Below, one piece after another: positions 1 to 12,984 of a DNA stretch of 64,000 nucleotides. The position numbers and the translations under genes were made by a program. Below the pieces are notes generated by a model. That model searched no databases. It was not told the origin of the DNA and worked only from the letters and a program-made list of their open reading frames with translations. The first letter of the stretch is position 1. Every line of letters starts with the position of its first letter. This DNA comes from Ramazzottius varieornatus (taxonomy: Eukaryota; Tardigrada; Eutardigrada; Parachela; Ramazzottiidae): contig BDGG01000004.1 of the NCBI GenBank assembly GCA_001949185.1, forward strand, positions 3,629,777-3,693,776. Direction: 5' to 3'.

Positions 1-231
1 TAACAATCAGGAAACGCTGGTGTGACTAAACACGACCCGCTGAAGGTTCATTCAGTAAAGATATACTTCATCCCAGCTGCCGCTCATCACGTTCTCTCTC
101 AGCGTGGACGCGCAGTACTGTTCCATCTCACATCCCGATTCAGAAACCAGGGCTTGTACAGTTTTCCTACCAAACGAAAGGATGTATGCCTATAGCACAA
201 CACAACTGGTCGAAAGAGTGTTGAAGCGTAC

Positions 232-521
232 GTCAGACCCAGGTTCTGAAGGTACTGTCCAAGTAACCGTAAAACCTCCTGGTCATGCGTGGAGTAGGTA
301 CGGAAATCTGCCTTCTTAGCATGCCCATTAGTGCTACCATTGCTTGTGCTACTGTCGCTGTAGTCTCCTTTGGCGAAGTTGATCCGATCCGACCTTTGCT
401 TCAGCCCGTGAACTCCACCATCTCCATTCTTTTCCTCGCCATTCTGTTCGGAACTTAACCTGCGCTCGTAGCTGTGTTCCAGCAAACTCTCTGCGACTTG
501 GCTGCGACTTCTACCGTCCAT
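232..521 (-). CDS. WDR26: WDR26-like protein, first coding exon (partial)
   Basis: This is the N-terminal exon of a gene that continues past the left edge. From the first ATG (521) the exon encodes about 96 residues. A low-complexity, charged, Ser/Asn-rich leader ends in THDQEVLRLLGQYLQNLGL, which resembles the start of the LisH motif of WDR26 (family form: EDVIRLIGQHL..LGL). The exon stops at a GTACGC donor at 231, phase 2, directly after that motif. WDR26 family proteins carry LisH-CTLH domains followed by WD40 repeats and serve as a scaffold of the CTLH/GID E3 ubiquitin ligase; those later domains are outside the window. A CCGCAG acceptor-like site lies just upstream of the ATG, so the 5' UTR may be spliced. 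Another LisH protein is possible, because only one short motif supports the name. Confidence 0.5.
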
Positions 522-569
522 ATCAACCGTGCGACCTGCGGAGAACAAAGGGTAGGAATGGTTCAAGAG

Positions 570-2960
570 GACGGAAGTGAATGTTCCTGCCTATGATTGA
601 TTTATTACGGCAAGTCACCGTCATGTGTTTACAGCTTACCTTCTTGACGTAAACGCTTTCGAGATGGACCAGGTGTCCTCTCCCCTTCTTCAGAGCTCGG
701 TCGAAGAATGTTGGAATCCAGGATGACAAGTCATAGAGAATGCAGTGGTTCCCGCTGCCAACATCAACAGGGACTGCATTTGGTAGGCAAAAACTCGCGA
801 AATCTCCCAGGGGAAGTGAAACTGCTGCTTCTTTCCGTCTTCCGGTGTGAAACCTCCACAGGGCTTTCCTACGAGACAGGGCGAAGCATGCTGCTACACA
901 TGTAAAGCTGAGCATCCGGGAAGACTGGGATCGGACGATTTTGAAACACCTGACTTTCATCCAAAACAATGCCAACTGCGGTTAAGTAGTACATCAATGC
1001 GGTTACGGAATTCATACTGCAAACTGATGCTCATAAAGAAAGGGAGGTCACCCCGAAGTGGATACCGTACCGCGAAACAAGAGTTCAACGGACTTACCTC
1101 TCGTCTCCTGATGTTGCCGTTCTTCCGACCTCGTCCAGTAAATGGCCTACTTGGATGGCTCTTCCCGTCCTCGAAGCTCAAAGTCCCGTGATGTTTGAGC
1201 CTCCTGAATCAGTTCACTCTCAAAACTGGTTCTTTGTGCGCGATCTGGACAAAAGACAAAAATTTTTTTAGAAACCATCGCTTTGCCAGCAGGGAAACCA
1301 ATGTCATAACAAGGGAAACGGTCAGTGCCAACCAATGACACAGAAGGAATACTGTCAGCGCCGGTCGGTTAGGTGATTTTGCTCCTTCCGCCGGACAGAC
1401 AACGTCAGAATCCCGGGCACAGTACGAGCGGTTGCCGGACAGGAGAGGGCGTACGACACAGGCCAGTCAGGCAGGCGTGGTTTTGATAGTCGTCTTATTT
1501 TAAGTTGTTGGCGTGTCGATCAGCTGTTTAGGCGAATCGTTAAATTCAACGCAGTCTTACATAAATCGCAGTTCGGAAAACAGCTGTTAGATGGCGCTTA
1601 TCGACTTCTTTGCGAGATGCTGCACATCGCGAACAGACAGGGAAGGGATAGTCGTCCAGCTATGAAGGAGTCCAGCGATCGGCCAGGTAAGTTGCGGCAT
1701 AGTTGCAGTGGATTGTTATGGTTCTTGCTGGTGGCGGAGTGGCGCTTGATAACCGCCGATTTCTCTTGTCTTTCAGGTGAAGCCTTACAACGCTAGGCCG
1801 AAGCTGTGGTGATGGCACGGGTGGGCAACCTGTCTACTTTCTAATGTGATCGCAACCAACGCTGATCTGAAATGGTTGGAGCCTGGAGTTGCTGCATCAG
1901 TACACAAGCGCCAACGGATCAGGGCCTTCCGGGCCGGACAGTTGGGCTCTGACGGATGACAAACGGCGATACGCTAGGATACCAGATACATCCGCATCTT
2001 GATGAAGGAAGCGCCAGCCATTTCGACATCTTTCCAATCTCACAATGTCGAATTTACCCCTAGGTCTTTAACCGTCTTTTGTTTGCTTTTAGCACTCCGA
2101 TGGATCGTATAAAAACTTTAAGTCAAGTGGCTAGTTTGTTACAGGAGCCAGCTATTACTAGAGGAGGATCGTAAGCTGCTTGTTCTGTGCACCGATACTG
2201 TTTCACGAATCCTACCATTCCATGGTGGGTTCTCGACCGTCAACGGAGCCCAAATGGAAGGCTTCGCTGTATTCAATACCTCGATATTTTGATATCTGTG
2301 TCTTTTGTAGGCCCTAAGCACCGTGGTTAACCCGCGCGCTTTTTGCATCAGACACGGAAGCCTCGCTGGGACGAAGAACGCACTTTGGTTGATGGATATG
2401 GCTGTCTGCAGTACAAGGTCGCCGACCGACAAGATTGTTTGCTAACTTAGTCACAACCAATATCAAAAAGCGATGTTATAATGTTGCAGGCTTCCTTGTG
2501 TTTTACGGTAGATGTGGTTACAGACAGTCATGGAAGTTGGAACCACCAATATAGCGCTGGGTCGCCGTCGCGCGGCCATGCATATCGGTACACGGAAGCG
2601 CTGTTAACTTTGCAGCTTTACGACCATGCAGTCACAGCTGCGGAAAAACGGTAAGAAAGAGTTTGGTATGTCTGGGCGAAGGTGTTAACTGCGAGTTCGC
2701 TATACTGGAAATATACAAGTGCTGTTGTTGTCGAAGGTCTACTTGCAAGCTAAAGGTTCCTCTTTGCTATATCCTTTCCCCGGTGCCCGGGCAGCCCATG
2801 TTACAAGAATGGATTAGCTCGCACACAAGACGGAATTGTAAAGAAGCGTGCTTTCGTGTGCGAAATCACGCGATTGAATCATCTTCAGCCATCCAGTAAA
2901 CGGGTATGGATCGTTAGGTGACTTCATTACATTCATCACGTAATCGGATAGTTTGTTCTT
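570..2960. other. Intergenic stretch with a probable spliced 5' UTR exon
   Basis: I see no convincing conserved coding sequence in these 2.4 kb. One splice-like pair stands out on the + strand: a GTAAGT donor at 1687 and a pyrimidine-rich TTTCAG acceptor ending at 1776. The exon before it holds an ATG at 1662 that opens a reading frame of only about 14 codons once spliced. This would fit a non-coding first exon with an upstream ORF belonging to the CRIM1-like gene at 2962, but nothing links the two directly. Confidence 0.3.
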
Positions 2961-2961
2961 A

Positions 2962-5900
2962 ATGAGTTTGCTACCAATGGATTATGGGCCAATAACGCGT
3001 TTGCCTTGTAGAATGTTTCATTTGGATTTAATTGTCCTGCTGTTGACAAGCTTCTCACCTGGTACTCTCTCGGGCAACGTGAAAGGAGTTTCCAAGATCG
3101 CGGCGGACCGGGCCGGAAACAGCCTTCCGCTGATCACTCGGGTCCTGGGAACAGCTGAGACGCACTCCGGTGAGTATTGCTTTTATTGTTGTGTCTAATA
3201 GATCAATATGTACTGTATCAGGTTCCTCGAGGTAATTACGTTGTAATGGAGCTCGTAATTAACAGCCAGCAGCAACCGTACTGTAATTTGTTGCTGGCGG
3301 CTTTCTGTAGATGGCGCGCTTCTAATTTATGCAAGTACCCTAGACGTGTGGATGTATGGCTTTAATGAGAAACAGGTGGGCTACTTGGTCCGCGTGAACA
3401 GAAAGGAAGCTTAGCGATGGTTTTCCGCTTGACTGAGTCCTGCCCATTGACTTACCGACCATTTTGACTCTAATGTGTGGATTGGGAACAACGCCATTTT
3501 GTTTAAATCCAATGATTACTGTGCGTTCAGGTTCTCAGGTCCAGCACAATCATAATTTTCTTCAAGGTTCTCGTCTGAATACGATTAGCCTCCTTCCACG
3601 TCAGTGCATCGTAGTGTGAAGAATTGTATACAGTATTTGGCATACTGGTTTGTGCTGAAAGATTGGCTCGAGGAATTAAAGAAGTTTTCTAATTTTCAAA
3701 GCTATCAGAATTTTAGTCATTGTGGCGATTGAGCGGTTTGATTTAGAGATTTTCTTCGTATAAAATATGACTGATTTGCAAGTGCGCCTTAGGTTCTTGA
3801 CGGTGCCTCGATGGGTCAACTCACCTGTCTGACTCAGAATGTACTGGTTTTTACGATGCGTGAAGAGGTCGTACTTAAAACACAGTTCAGCCATCGCTTT
3901 AATGAGTTTTTGCTGTTACTCATGGTGGCAAAAACTTGCGAATTGCGGCCATGGTTTGTTGTTGTTTGTTGCAAAAAACCGCGGCGCTTGCGTTTGATGG
4001 ATTAATCATTCTGAGTAATGCTTGAACGTCACTAGTGATGGTTTCATGTGAGAGGGAAGTAGCATGTACCACCGCAGGTGCTTCGCAGAGCTAAAACGCG
4101 AAGATGCATGGTTCTAAGGGAGAGTGCCCTTTGCTTCTTGACTCTCCAGATTACGTTCTTGTAGGTCAGGTGGAGGTCTTGATATCACCAGGTCCACCAA
4201 CCGCTCAAAGTCCAAGAAACTTCCTAGTCGCCAAAGAGTCTACCACAATAGACCAAACTTCGACTTTTTCTGACTCCGAATTCCTCAACAATGGGTTTTC
4301 CCGAAGAGGTTGTAGGTCGAGGAGCACTTACACATCTTGTTTTTTCTTTACGATATTAAATTGTACTGTGATCGATAAAACTGGACTAATTGCTCCAGAG
4401 TCATGTGCCCCGGAAGTATTTTTATACGATGGGGTTAGCTTGTCACGAGATCCTGTTGCGATCGACATTTCGCATGCATGTGGACACTATCATTTATAGC
4501 TGGGCCATCTGTTCAGGCGGTTATCGCATCAAGAGCTCATCATGTCACTGCATTCCCCGGCTTCAAGGCCAATTAAATATAATGTTATCGTACGAAACGA
4601 TAGAAGTGCTCGAGTAGTCTTTGATTATCTGTTTAATTAGGAAGGGATGGTTTGACTATCAGCGAATGCATTCTCCGAATCAGCTAGGAGAGTACTTCCT
4701 TCTCTGCGTTGCAGGTATTTGGACTTCGATCTTTAGTCCATGTTTACCCTCTTTGGTGCATGTTGCAGATTATGTTTACCGTGGCAATAGTAGCTACAAA
4801 ATTCTGCTTGGGAAGTGCAGATCGAGAGAGAGCTCGATGGGCAAATGGGGACCGTATATTTGAATGTTCGCCGGATAAGTAGATGTTGGATGGGCAGCAG
4901 CAGCTGAAATGGAATGATCCTTGTTTAATAAGCACTTTGAGGAAATTTATACGATGAGAAATCTGCTATGTGTCAAGTGGCCTTGTTTCTACTGAAACAC
5001 GAGGGGAGATTAGCCATGAAACTCGATGATGGCGTATATTCCCAACATGGCTAATAATGCATATCTGGCGAGTCTTTTGCGGTTAGCGTGAAGAGACAAA
5101 CTCCGCATTCCAACTAATCTACCCACGCTAACCACGCCCTGTTGTACAAATATATTTGCCCGGCATTATATTACACTAGCTAAGTTAGCAATGCCAGTCA
5201 GTACCACCGCATATACTGCTGTTGCTGCTCACGCTTTGCATTGTGAATATCCGTCGGTTTCTTACTGTATACCTATCAGTAAATTCCTATGCTAAATAGC
5301 CGCTTTTCTTGTCTGTGAAAATCCACGCGTCAGAGTTGTGGAATTTTGCAAGCATTCTTCGGCTGTATTGCGATCCGCAGGAACACACCCCGAAAACCGC
5401 GTCGTTACCCACGATAGAAACCTGGCCAACGAACAGCATGTCTTGTAAAGTTTTTATTTTGGATATGATGCTGATGTTCGCTGCTCACTTCCATCCACAA
5501 AGTCAACTTCGGGCGGCTCTTTATAGTATCAGCAGCGTAATCGACCACGCCACCAACCAGCTGATGTTGTCATTTTTTTGTTTGTTGGCTACAAATAAGT
5601 CCATGAATCATTTGACCAACGCATCTTAATATCCGCGTCCTGTCTATGAGTCTCGTGCAAATTTTCGCCGTCAGTTCGAAGAAGGAACCCTTCTGTTTCT
5701 AGCATTCCCCAGTATTCAATCCAATGAACTCCCGTCGGTCCAACTGAAACGGTCCTCATCATGAAGGATTATCCGACTATCATAGTTTTGGCTATCTTGG
5801 GCGGGGTTGTTTTGACCACAGTCCACTCTGAATGTCCTGGTGATTCAATCGTCGATACCGACAGGAAGATCTGTATCTGTAGGGAATGTCCTTTGCCACC

Positions 5901-8900
5901 GGAATGCGCTGTCGACCATCATGTGGAGATACTTCAGCTTGGTTCTAAGATACCAGGGCGTTGTTGCGCGGATTATGCTTGCTTTCCTGACGCCGGCGAA
6001 GACTACGAAGGTGACGATGATTTCACAGTGTAGAAAGTGTTGTTGGAATGTGTAAAGCCCAACAAGTGGTCGTCGTAAAAATATTTATTTGTCAATCAAA
6101 CACCTCTCGTTTTATAGGTGAAAGCGCTGAGAATCGTCACTTAATGCTTATCAGAACAAGTAGTCATAAAACGTTTGATAATAAGGACCCTTCGGATTAT
6201 AAATTGTCACTGAATGATGACAAGAAGAGCTCTTCAGTACTTTGTAGTGCACTGACAGTTCCACTTGGCGAAATTATCCTAAGGGGATCTTTTGTTAGCG
6301 TCTAGAACTCCTTCATTCAATTTTCAACCTGCAAAGGTAGCGACCCTTCGAAATGAGGACTGAAGGGTTTTTTCCTGACCTCAGATTCTATGTAGTGAGG
6401 TTCAGTACTGGGGATGCTAGGCTGCTAGCGGTGCAGCCTCGATCGTAGCTCGTTACGAGGACTAGACCATCGGTTTTTTCGATGCCGGTATCTTTTTTAC
6501 CTTTCACCACGGAAAGGTTTCTCTGATTTGCTTTAATTTTCTGTGGGACTGCTGCCCACAACGTGCAGATTTAGAATGGTGTAGCGTAGGTTTCAAAAGA
6601 TTTAGCCCATAGGTATTATTGGACTTTGAGTTTGCCAGCTTTACCAGTCACCCGTGACTGTGCTCCGTCACTCTGCCATTACTCGTGACAGTTCGAACTA
6701 GCAATAACGCTTCTTTGTAGCGAAATCTATCTTTCATCGAGCAGAACGTGTATCCAGAACACGGCAAGGTTGAAGTGTTGATAACGAGACCTTGTGAGGC
6801 AAAATGAGGCGCAGCGAGGTTCTTCTTCCCGGAACGGGAAATGAGCGACTTCGAGCATTTTTTCTCAGACATAAAAGTTTGTACGATTCAGGGGATTCTG
6901 GTGAACGAACAAGATGGATCATCTGGAACAAAACAGGCGACGTCAGACATGATTAACTTTGAGCGCCAAAGCATGACGCCTGTTATCAGTGAATGCAAAA
7001 AATACTTTGACTCACATAATCGCTTGCGTGGGCGATACACTGTAACTTTGTCACTGACAACATGCTTCGTTGCGTCCCGTTTGTTATTCAACCAGGGCTG
7101 TTTTTTTATGACCCTGAAAAATGCCAACAAAATGCGCATTCTAATATTTTTCCGAAAAAAATGAGGCATAACGAAACTTAGTGGTAACTTTCTTCTCCAC
7201 TTAACTCCGGATTACGGAAATCGTAAAATAATGCCGTTGTTTCGTGGCTTCAGATATCGACTGTGATGCCATCGATTGTCCGGAACCGGTCGACACTTTC
7301 CTGGAATGTCCTTCCGATAGCATTCTTCTGCAGAATTCCACGGAACGTTACAATGAATGGACGTTAGCCGAGAAATGCTGCCCGTTTAGTCCCCGGTATG
7401 TGTGACCTCATCCGCAAAAAAAGCGTTTGCTCGTGGAACCCGGAAGTACTCATCATCGAATACGTGCGCCACTGTATTGCCAACACCTTTTTAGGCCTCG
7501 AAAAACCTCTACCTCGTTAACTTCACGGTTGTGCTTCAACAGAAGTTGGGTTCTTCGTGAAGAAGACACACCACCAGAATTTCAAGATAGTTAAAAACTT
7601 GAAAACTGTACTCGAATAGATCATACAGTCAATAAATAAAGGAAACAAAAGGATCCAAAGATTTTCTGTAGGTTTCTGCAGTGGAGAGCTGAATGAGCTG
7701 GATGTTTTCTTATGGGTTTCTGTTCGTAGGTGTGTCTGCAAAGCGGAGGATACTTGCCCTGTACCACAATGTGCGACCGGAGAGAAATTCATCTTGACGA
7801 AACGGGGTGACTGGAAGCCAGGAAGCTGTTGTGACGTTCACGCTTGCGTCCCATATCCCGGTTTGGCGATGGACCGGCATAATGGGGGCCGTCGAGATGG
7901 TAAACCCGTGTTCTTGTCCAGTGTGTTAATAGAAGATTGGCCTATTCTAATTCATCCTGCACCGTGTCAATAGATGAGCTGACAACTTGTGTGTATAACG
8001 GGAGCAAATATCACGATGGATCTGTTTGGTCCGACGCAGGCAATTGCACCCATTGCCACTGCAAGAACGGAGTGTCCGAGTGTAAAGAAGCCAACTGCCC
8101 CAGATTACACTGCGATCATCCGCGTGTCAAGGTGGGAGAATGTTGCCCCGTTTGCGAAGGTAAACAACTCGATGACTCAAAACTAGCGAATCGATGTTTG
8201 AAATACAGATAAAAAAAATTATTTCAATACTTGACGGCTCGGCAAATTGACTGCACAGGACTCTTTGCCCAAGTAGCGCACGTGTTTCAAGTGTTATTGG
8301 CTGGAGGCGTGCGCCACTTGGGAGAACGACCTTGTCGAGTTCGATTGTTTTCTCAAGCGGCGCACGGTTTCGACTATTAACTTCAAAGAATTGCGCCATT
8401 TAAGAAGATATTCAGTTCAGTTTCTCAAATCTCGTTAACACGAAAGTTGAAATTTCGAACAATATCTGTAGGTTTTCTGCTCAACAGGTTGTGAAGACGA
8501 TTCCGGCGTAGTTCGCTCGGACATGGAAAGATGGCAGCTAAGTGACTGCGTTCACTGCGTTTGTGAGAAAGAGCAAATTCGCTGTAATGTGGAAGAGTGC
8601 CAGATTAACTGCATGAATCCGGTTTCGGTTGCTGGTCAATGTTGTCCCCAGTGTGCTGACGATCGTAAGCCTCTGAGCACATAATTCACATAATTGCGCG
8701 ATTCTTGGAAAGCAGCTCGCCACACTTGGTCTAATTCCCCTCTTTCTCTGCTTGATAGCGGGTTCGTTGATATTACAGCCAGCGCACTGTGCGGAGACCT
8801 TTCTAAACGGGTGTAATCGACTGTGCCGACACGGATATATCCGAGGCTCCGATGACTGTTTCCGATGTGAATGTCAAATCGGTACGAGTAACTCAAGCCA

Positions 8901-10825
8901 ATGATGCAACTGTTTTAACCTTGATTTATTAATAATATTCCTTCAAGACGCAGACCTAGCATGTGTTTATTTGTAGAGAACTGCTCGTTGAACTGCGAGA
9001 TGGGTTATGACAAGGATCTTGTTACTGGTGAAGATATTTGTCAGTGTCTGGGGACCAGTCTGCAAACAGTAAACATCTCGGCAAGCACCACGCCTCTGCT
9101 ACAGTGTCGTAACAGCACCCGGTGCCAGGCAGGATGCACCCTGAAGATCGATCAGAGAGGCTGCGCTGTCTGTTCCTGCCAAGAGCCCTGTCCGGAGTTT
9201 CGTTTAGAAGACTGCCCGGCAGAATGCCCACGCGGATACCAACATGATAACAGGTCGTGTCTCACCTGCCAGTGCCTACACGGTGGGGGGCACCAGGCTA
9301 CCACCGGCGCTACCAGCGAACACCACGAGCTACCTACCACGTCACCAAGACCCACACAGAGCCTGAGTACGTACCTACATGTCTTCATCACTGACTCGTG
9401 ACGTTCAAACCGTTCTCGGAATTTTTATATCCTTACATATACTTTTCGTTTCAGGTTCGAATGGGTCGCCACTCGATTGCTTCTCCCGGAGGGACCTGGA
9501 CTTGGTGCCATGGATGGAAGGCTGTCACGAGTGTGCCTGTCTAAAAGGCGATAAGTACTGTTCGCTGAGACCTCGCTTGGCTAGTGGCGAAGGCGCTAAG
9601 GAGGAGAAAGTTTGTCGTGGAGCCAGAACCATGAAGTTTGGTTTTTGTGATGCGTCGAGGGGAACTTATGTTCTTTCGACGAAGTGGTCTAATTTGTCTT
9701 CCTGTACGGAGTGCATCTGCTCTAGTGGTACGGTGTACTGCAAGAGCGCGCAGTGTCCGTCGCTGAAGTGCGCTGGCGAGCTGGTGCAGTACGAGGAAGC
9801 CTGCTGTCCGTCTTGCCAAGTACTCGCTATTAATAGCCCTCGAATCGACACCTCATTAACCAAGGATTACCTGGTCGCTAACCGCAAGAAGGTGTCCTGC
9901 CAGATACACGATGTAATCCAACCGTCCGGCTCTAGTTGGTGGGAAACTCCCTGTAAAGCTTGTGAGTGCTTTGACGGAGCCACTCGATGCAAAGAGGTGA
10001 AGTGTCCGCGGTTACAGTGTGTGGATAGCCTGCAGGTTTGGCAACAAGGAAGATGCTGTCCATTTTGCGTTTGTGAGTACTTTGAACTTGCGTTTTAGTA
10101 CTGCGGTCTGCCACATGTGAATGACGAACTTGTTTACTTAGATAACTCGAGTGCCCCAGCTGAAGCCACTTCAAACACTTCCAAATGCCAGTCAAATGGA
10201 CAAGTCTATTTTAATGACGAACGCTGGAACCCACAAGCGTGCACGACCTGTGTGTGCGAAGAGGGTCGATCAGTCTGCGAACCTGATCCAGCTTGCGGTA
10301 AGTAGCAATCAGAACATCCATCCCAAACACAAGTTACTCGCATGACGCCTGGTTTCTCAAAATTTCTTACTAAGTAAGAACGGCGAATGAATCGCTTACC
10401 TGTTAGATTTTCCAAGCATAACGTGGTGGCATTGGACAGGCGAATTCTGACTAGTGGCCAACCTGCCCTTCTTACCTCGTCCAGAGCCGTGGTTGGAAGT
10501 CGGGAATGCCCACTTGGTTGCCTATTTATGAGATTTCCGCTTTGTAGGTGGTCTACGAGAAAATACCACTGTGAGTGGTCACCCCGATGAAACCACAAGT
10601 TCCGACAAGACGGTCTTCATCGTGATCCTCCTGGTCGCTGTTCTGGCGGCGATGGTCCTAGGGGGCGTACTCATCCTCACCAGATACCGCCGACGGCAAA
10701 GAAAGGGTTACCGGTCTCCCATCACATCCTACCCGGACCACTCGGCGTCCGGTTCGCTGGATGGGTCCTCGTCAACGCCACTCAAGAAGCTACCTCGAAG
10801 TCTTTTCAAATTTGGTCTGCCGTAG
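2962..10825 (+). CDS. CRIM1: CRIM1-like cysteine-rich single-pass membrane protein
   Basis: CRIM1 proteins are type I membrane proteins whose von Willebrand C (VWC) repeats bind BMP/TGF-beta ligands. Eleven exons all join in consistent phase: 2962-3169, 5822-6010, 7254-7395, 7730-7899, 7974-8159, 8488-8664, 8759-8881, 8977-9366, 9455-10072, 10142-10297, 10548-10825, giving about 878 residues. Exon 1 supplies a signal peptide (hydrophobic LDLIVLLLTSF; ATG at 2962 or 3013). Exons 2-4 carry the paired cysteine modules found in vertebrate CRIM1. Exons 5 and 6 are VWC domains ending in CCPVC or CCPQC. Exons 7-8 are antistasin-like repeats, and exons 9-10 are further VWC domains. Exon 11 encodes a transmembrane helix (VFIVILLVAVLAAMVLGGV), an RYRRRQRK stop-transfer and a short cytoplasmic tail. 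The N-terminal IGFBP domain of vertebrate CRIM1 is not seen. Intron 1 (2.65 kb) and intron 2 (1.24 kb) contain no other gene I can support. Confidence 0.85.
8268..8322. repeat. Short foldback hairpin (GTGGCGCACG family), copy 1
   Basis: In a CRIM1 intron, CCCAAGTAGCGCACG (8268-8282) is the inverted copy, with one mismatch, of CGTGCGCCACTTGGG (8308-8322). The loop contains AAGTGTTATTGGCTGG, nearly the same loop as the copy at 51753. The same GGCGCAC stem also forms the core of the 284-bp element at 29607. Confidence 0.7.
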
Positions 10826-11109
10826 ATCTTGTGCAATCGACTGCTTGCTTTGTACACAGCATGGCGGAAGGTTTTCTGTGATATCAGATGGAAATTCTGT
10901 TTTTGGTACCCCGTGACACTACAGTTTACTTTCTTTTCGTGAGACTCGCTGATACTGATCTCGTACTTCTCTCTACGAAAATATCTTGTCGATCCATGAC
11001 ATGAGTTTGTAATTATCTCTGGCCGATCGCGGCTTTCGAATTCCCCGCGAAAACTATGTACATAAAGTCGAATACTGCAGGACAATTTCGGGAAACCAAC
11101 GAAAATATA

Positions 11110-12900
11110 TCACACTTCGATTGCTTTATAGCTGGCGAAAGCCTTCAAATTCGTTCTTTTCAGAATGGTTCCCAGTTGTTTACCAGGACCAACTTCATAA
11201 GTGTTGGGAAAAAGTACGTCCTTTTCCCTTTCGTAGATAGAATGTAATATTTGCTCCCATTTGACAGGAGCGCTGATTTGTTTCAGTAACAAACTTGTAC
11301 TTGCCTTTTGGCCACCATAACTCAAGGCAGTTACATTGCTGTATACTGTGATAGAAGGTTGCTTGAACGTTGTATCTTTCAAAGTCTGGTAGAAAACATC
11401 TTTAGCGGGTGTCATGAGAGGAGTATGGAAGGCACCGCTCACAGGTAGCCGCTTTAGTGGTTTGATCTTGAACATCTTCGCATTCACCTCGATGAAATCA
11501 AGCGCCTGAACAAAATCAGAATCAACATTACTCGTGCGTTAAAAAAAAAGAACCGTGGCGACCGAGAAAAAGCTGCTCCCCAAAACCCACCTCATTGTTA
11601 CCCGCAATTACCCTTCCTTCTGGAAAGAGGTAGGAAGCTATTTGGCAATATGGATCACGAACGTTCTTGCGCTCAGCAGACCAGCGGCGGGCTAGTTCCA
11701 TTGCCTTCTGTAGTTGAGAGTCGTGGTCTATTTGGACACTCAGCATTCCACCTGGTGACATTTCGGAAGCCATCTGCATTGCTTCCGCTCTGGCCTTTAC
11801 CAACTTCAAACCTGGAAATCGGGCATTAGAATTACACCAGGAAGTGAAGTCAGCTGGATACGGCGTTACTTACATTCTTCGAAAGACAAACATCCAGCAA
11901 AGACAAGCGATGCGTATTCTCCGACGCTAAAACCCGCAGTAGCAGCGCAATACTGTATTGCCTGTAAAAAATAAGGAAATTTGATAAAGACCATCCGGTG
12001 GAGCGAAAGGTTTGGAAACGATATCACCGGTACCTGGAAATTTTCGACCTTGAGCTTCTCAAGAGCGGCAATGGATGTGACGAAGACTGCGGTTTGACAG
12101 TAGACTGTACGGTCAAGGTCCTCCTTCGGGCCTTCCAAACAGAGCTTCAACAGGTCGTACCCGAGAATCTCACTTGCCACCCCGTAAATCTCTCTCACGT
12201 TGGGATACTTCAACAGTTTCTCCCCCATTCCAACGAACTGACTTCCTTGTCCGGGGAACAGAACTATGGAAGTCTCTCTAGGATCGATTTTCGGTCGTGG
12301 GACTTTCTTTGCTTGATCTTGTATTCTCAGTCTAGGTTCTATAAAGCATGATACTGTATTGGAAGGCTGGTCCACATGAAAATGCTACTTGCGGTTAAGT
12401 AGTATACAGTACGTACGTGGTTGCGGTATCTGGCCGGGAGTCTGGTCATCCTCTCGAGGAATAGCCACAAAATCCGCCGCTTCGTCTACGAAGTTCTTCA
12501 GTTTTCGATTACCCCGTGGCCAGCCTTCGGGAATATCATGATTCGCGTGTTGCTGACGATATATCCCGAAGTGTGGAGATTCCGCCGCGTCCGGGTAGTC
12601 GTCTATGATCTGGTCCGACTCGTCATAGTCCACCTGCGACGACGGTCTCGTAAGCCTTGATCCCCGAACGCGACATAGCTGTGAAGTGCATATTGATCGA
12701 CGTGATGGTCTTTTCCACCAAATAGCCGCATCGAGACGATCAGGCAGACGCGCAACGTTCCGAATACTTCCGGTGCAGGACAGCTTCCTCTTGAAACTCC
12801 CGAGGAATGCGTACTGCTCACAAGAAATCCGCAACGGTACTCGCAGACTCGTGCCCAGCGCCATGATTGTATTGTAGTCTTTCAAGCAAACAACGAGCAT
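11110..12900 (-). CDS. MCAT: Mitochondrial malonyl-CoA:ACP transacylase
   Basis: MCAT moves malonyl groups from CoA to mitochondrial acyl carrier protein for type II fatty-acid (lipoate precursor) synthesis. Five exons on the minus strand join in phase: 12900-12417, 12338-12034, 11961-11874, 11811-11591, 11505-11110, about 497 residues. The acyltransferase domain begins at VLFPGQGSQFVGMG. The nucleophile serine lies in GFSVGEYASL and the catalytic histidine in VSGAFHTPLM. Later blocks SVYSNV-like, APVKWEQ and EVGPGKQLG match the family. The N-terminus is Arg/Ser-rich, as expected for mitochondrial import. The protein is about 100 residues longer than human MCAT (390) because of a roughly 165-residue leader before the domain. 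The exon 1/2 junction could use an alternative acceptor about 22 nt upstream in the same phase. The gene lies tail-to-tail with the CRIM1-like gene, 284 bp apart. Confidence 0.93.
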
Positions 12901-12984
12901 GAAGAGAGCGGTCGAGGCGGTTCGTGAGAGCGTAACTGGAAATGCTGATTACATAGATCACTCTGAGAAGCGCTGGCAAAAGTA

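Noticed and set aside
847-1191. 114-codon plus-strand open frame
   Set aside because: Composition is irregular and I recognise no domain; it overlaps equally long frames on the other strand.
2139-2432. 97-codon minus-strand open frame
   Set aside because: No conserved pattern, no plausible start context and no neighbouring exons in phase.
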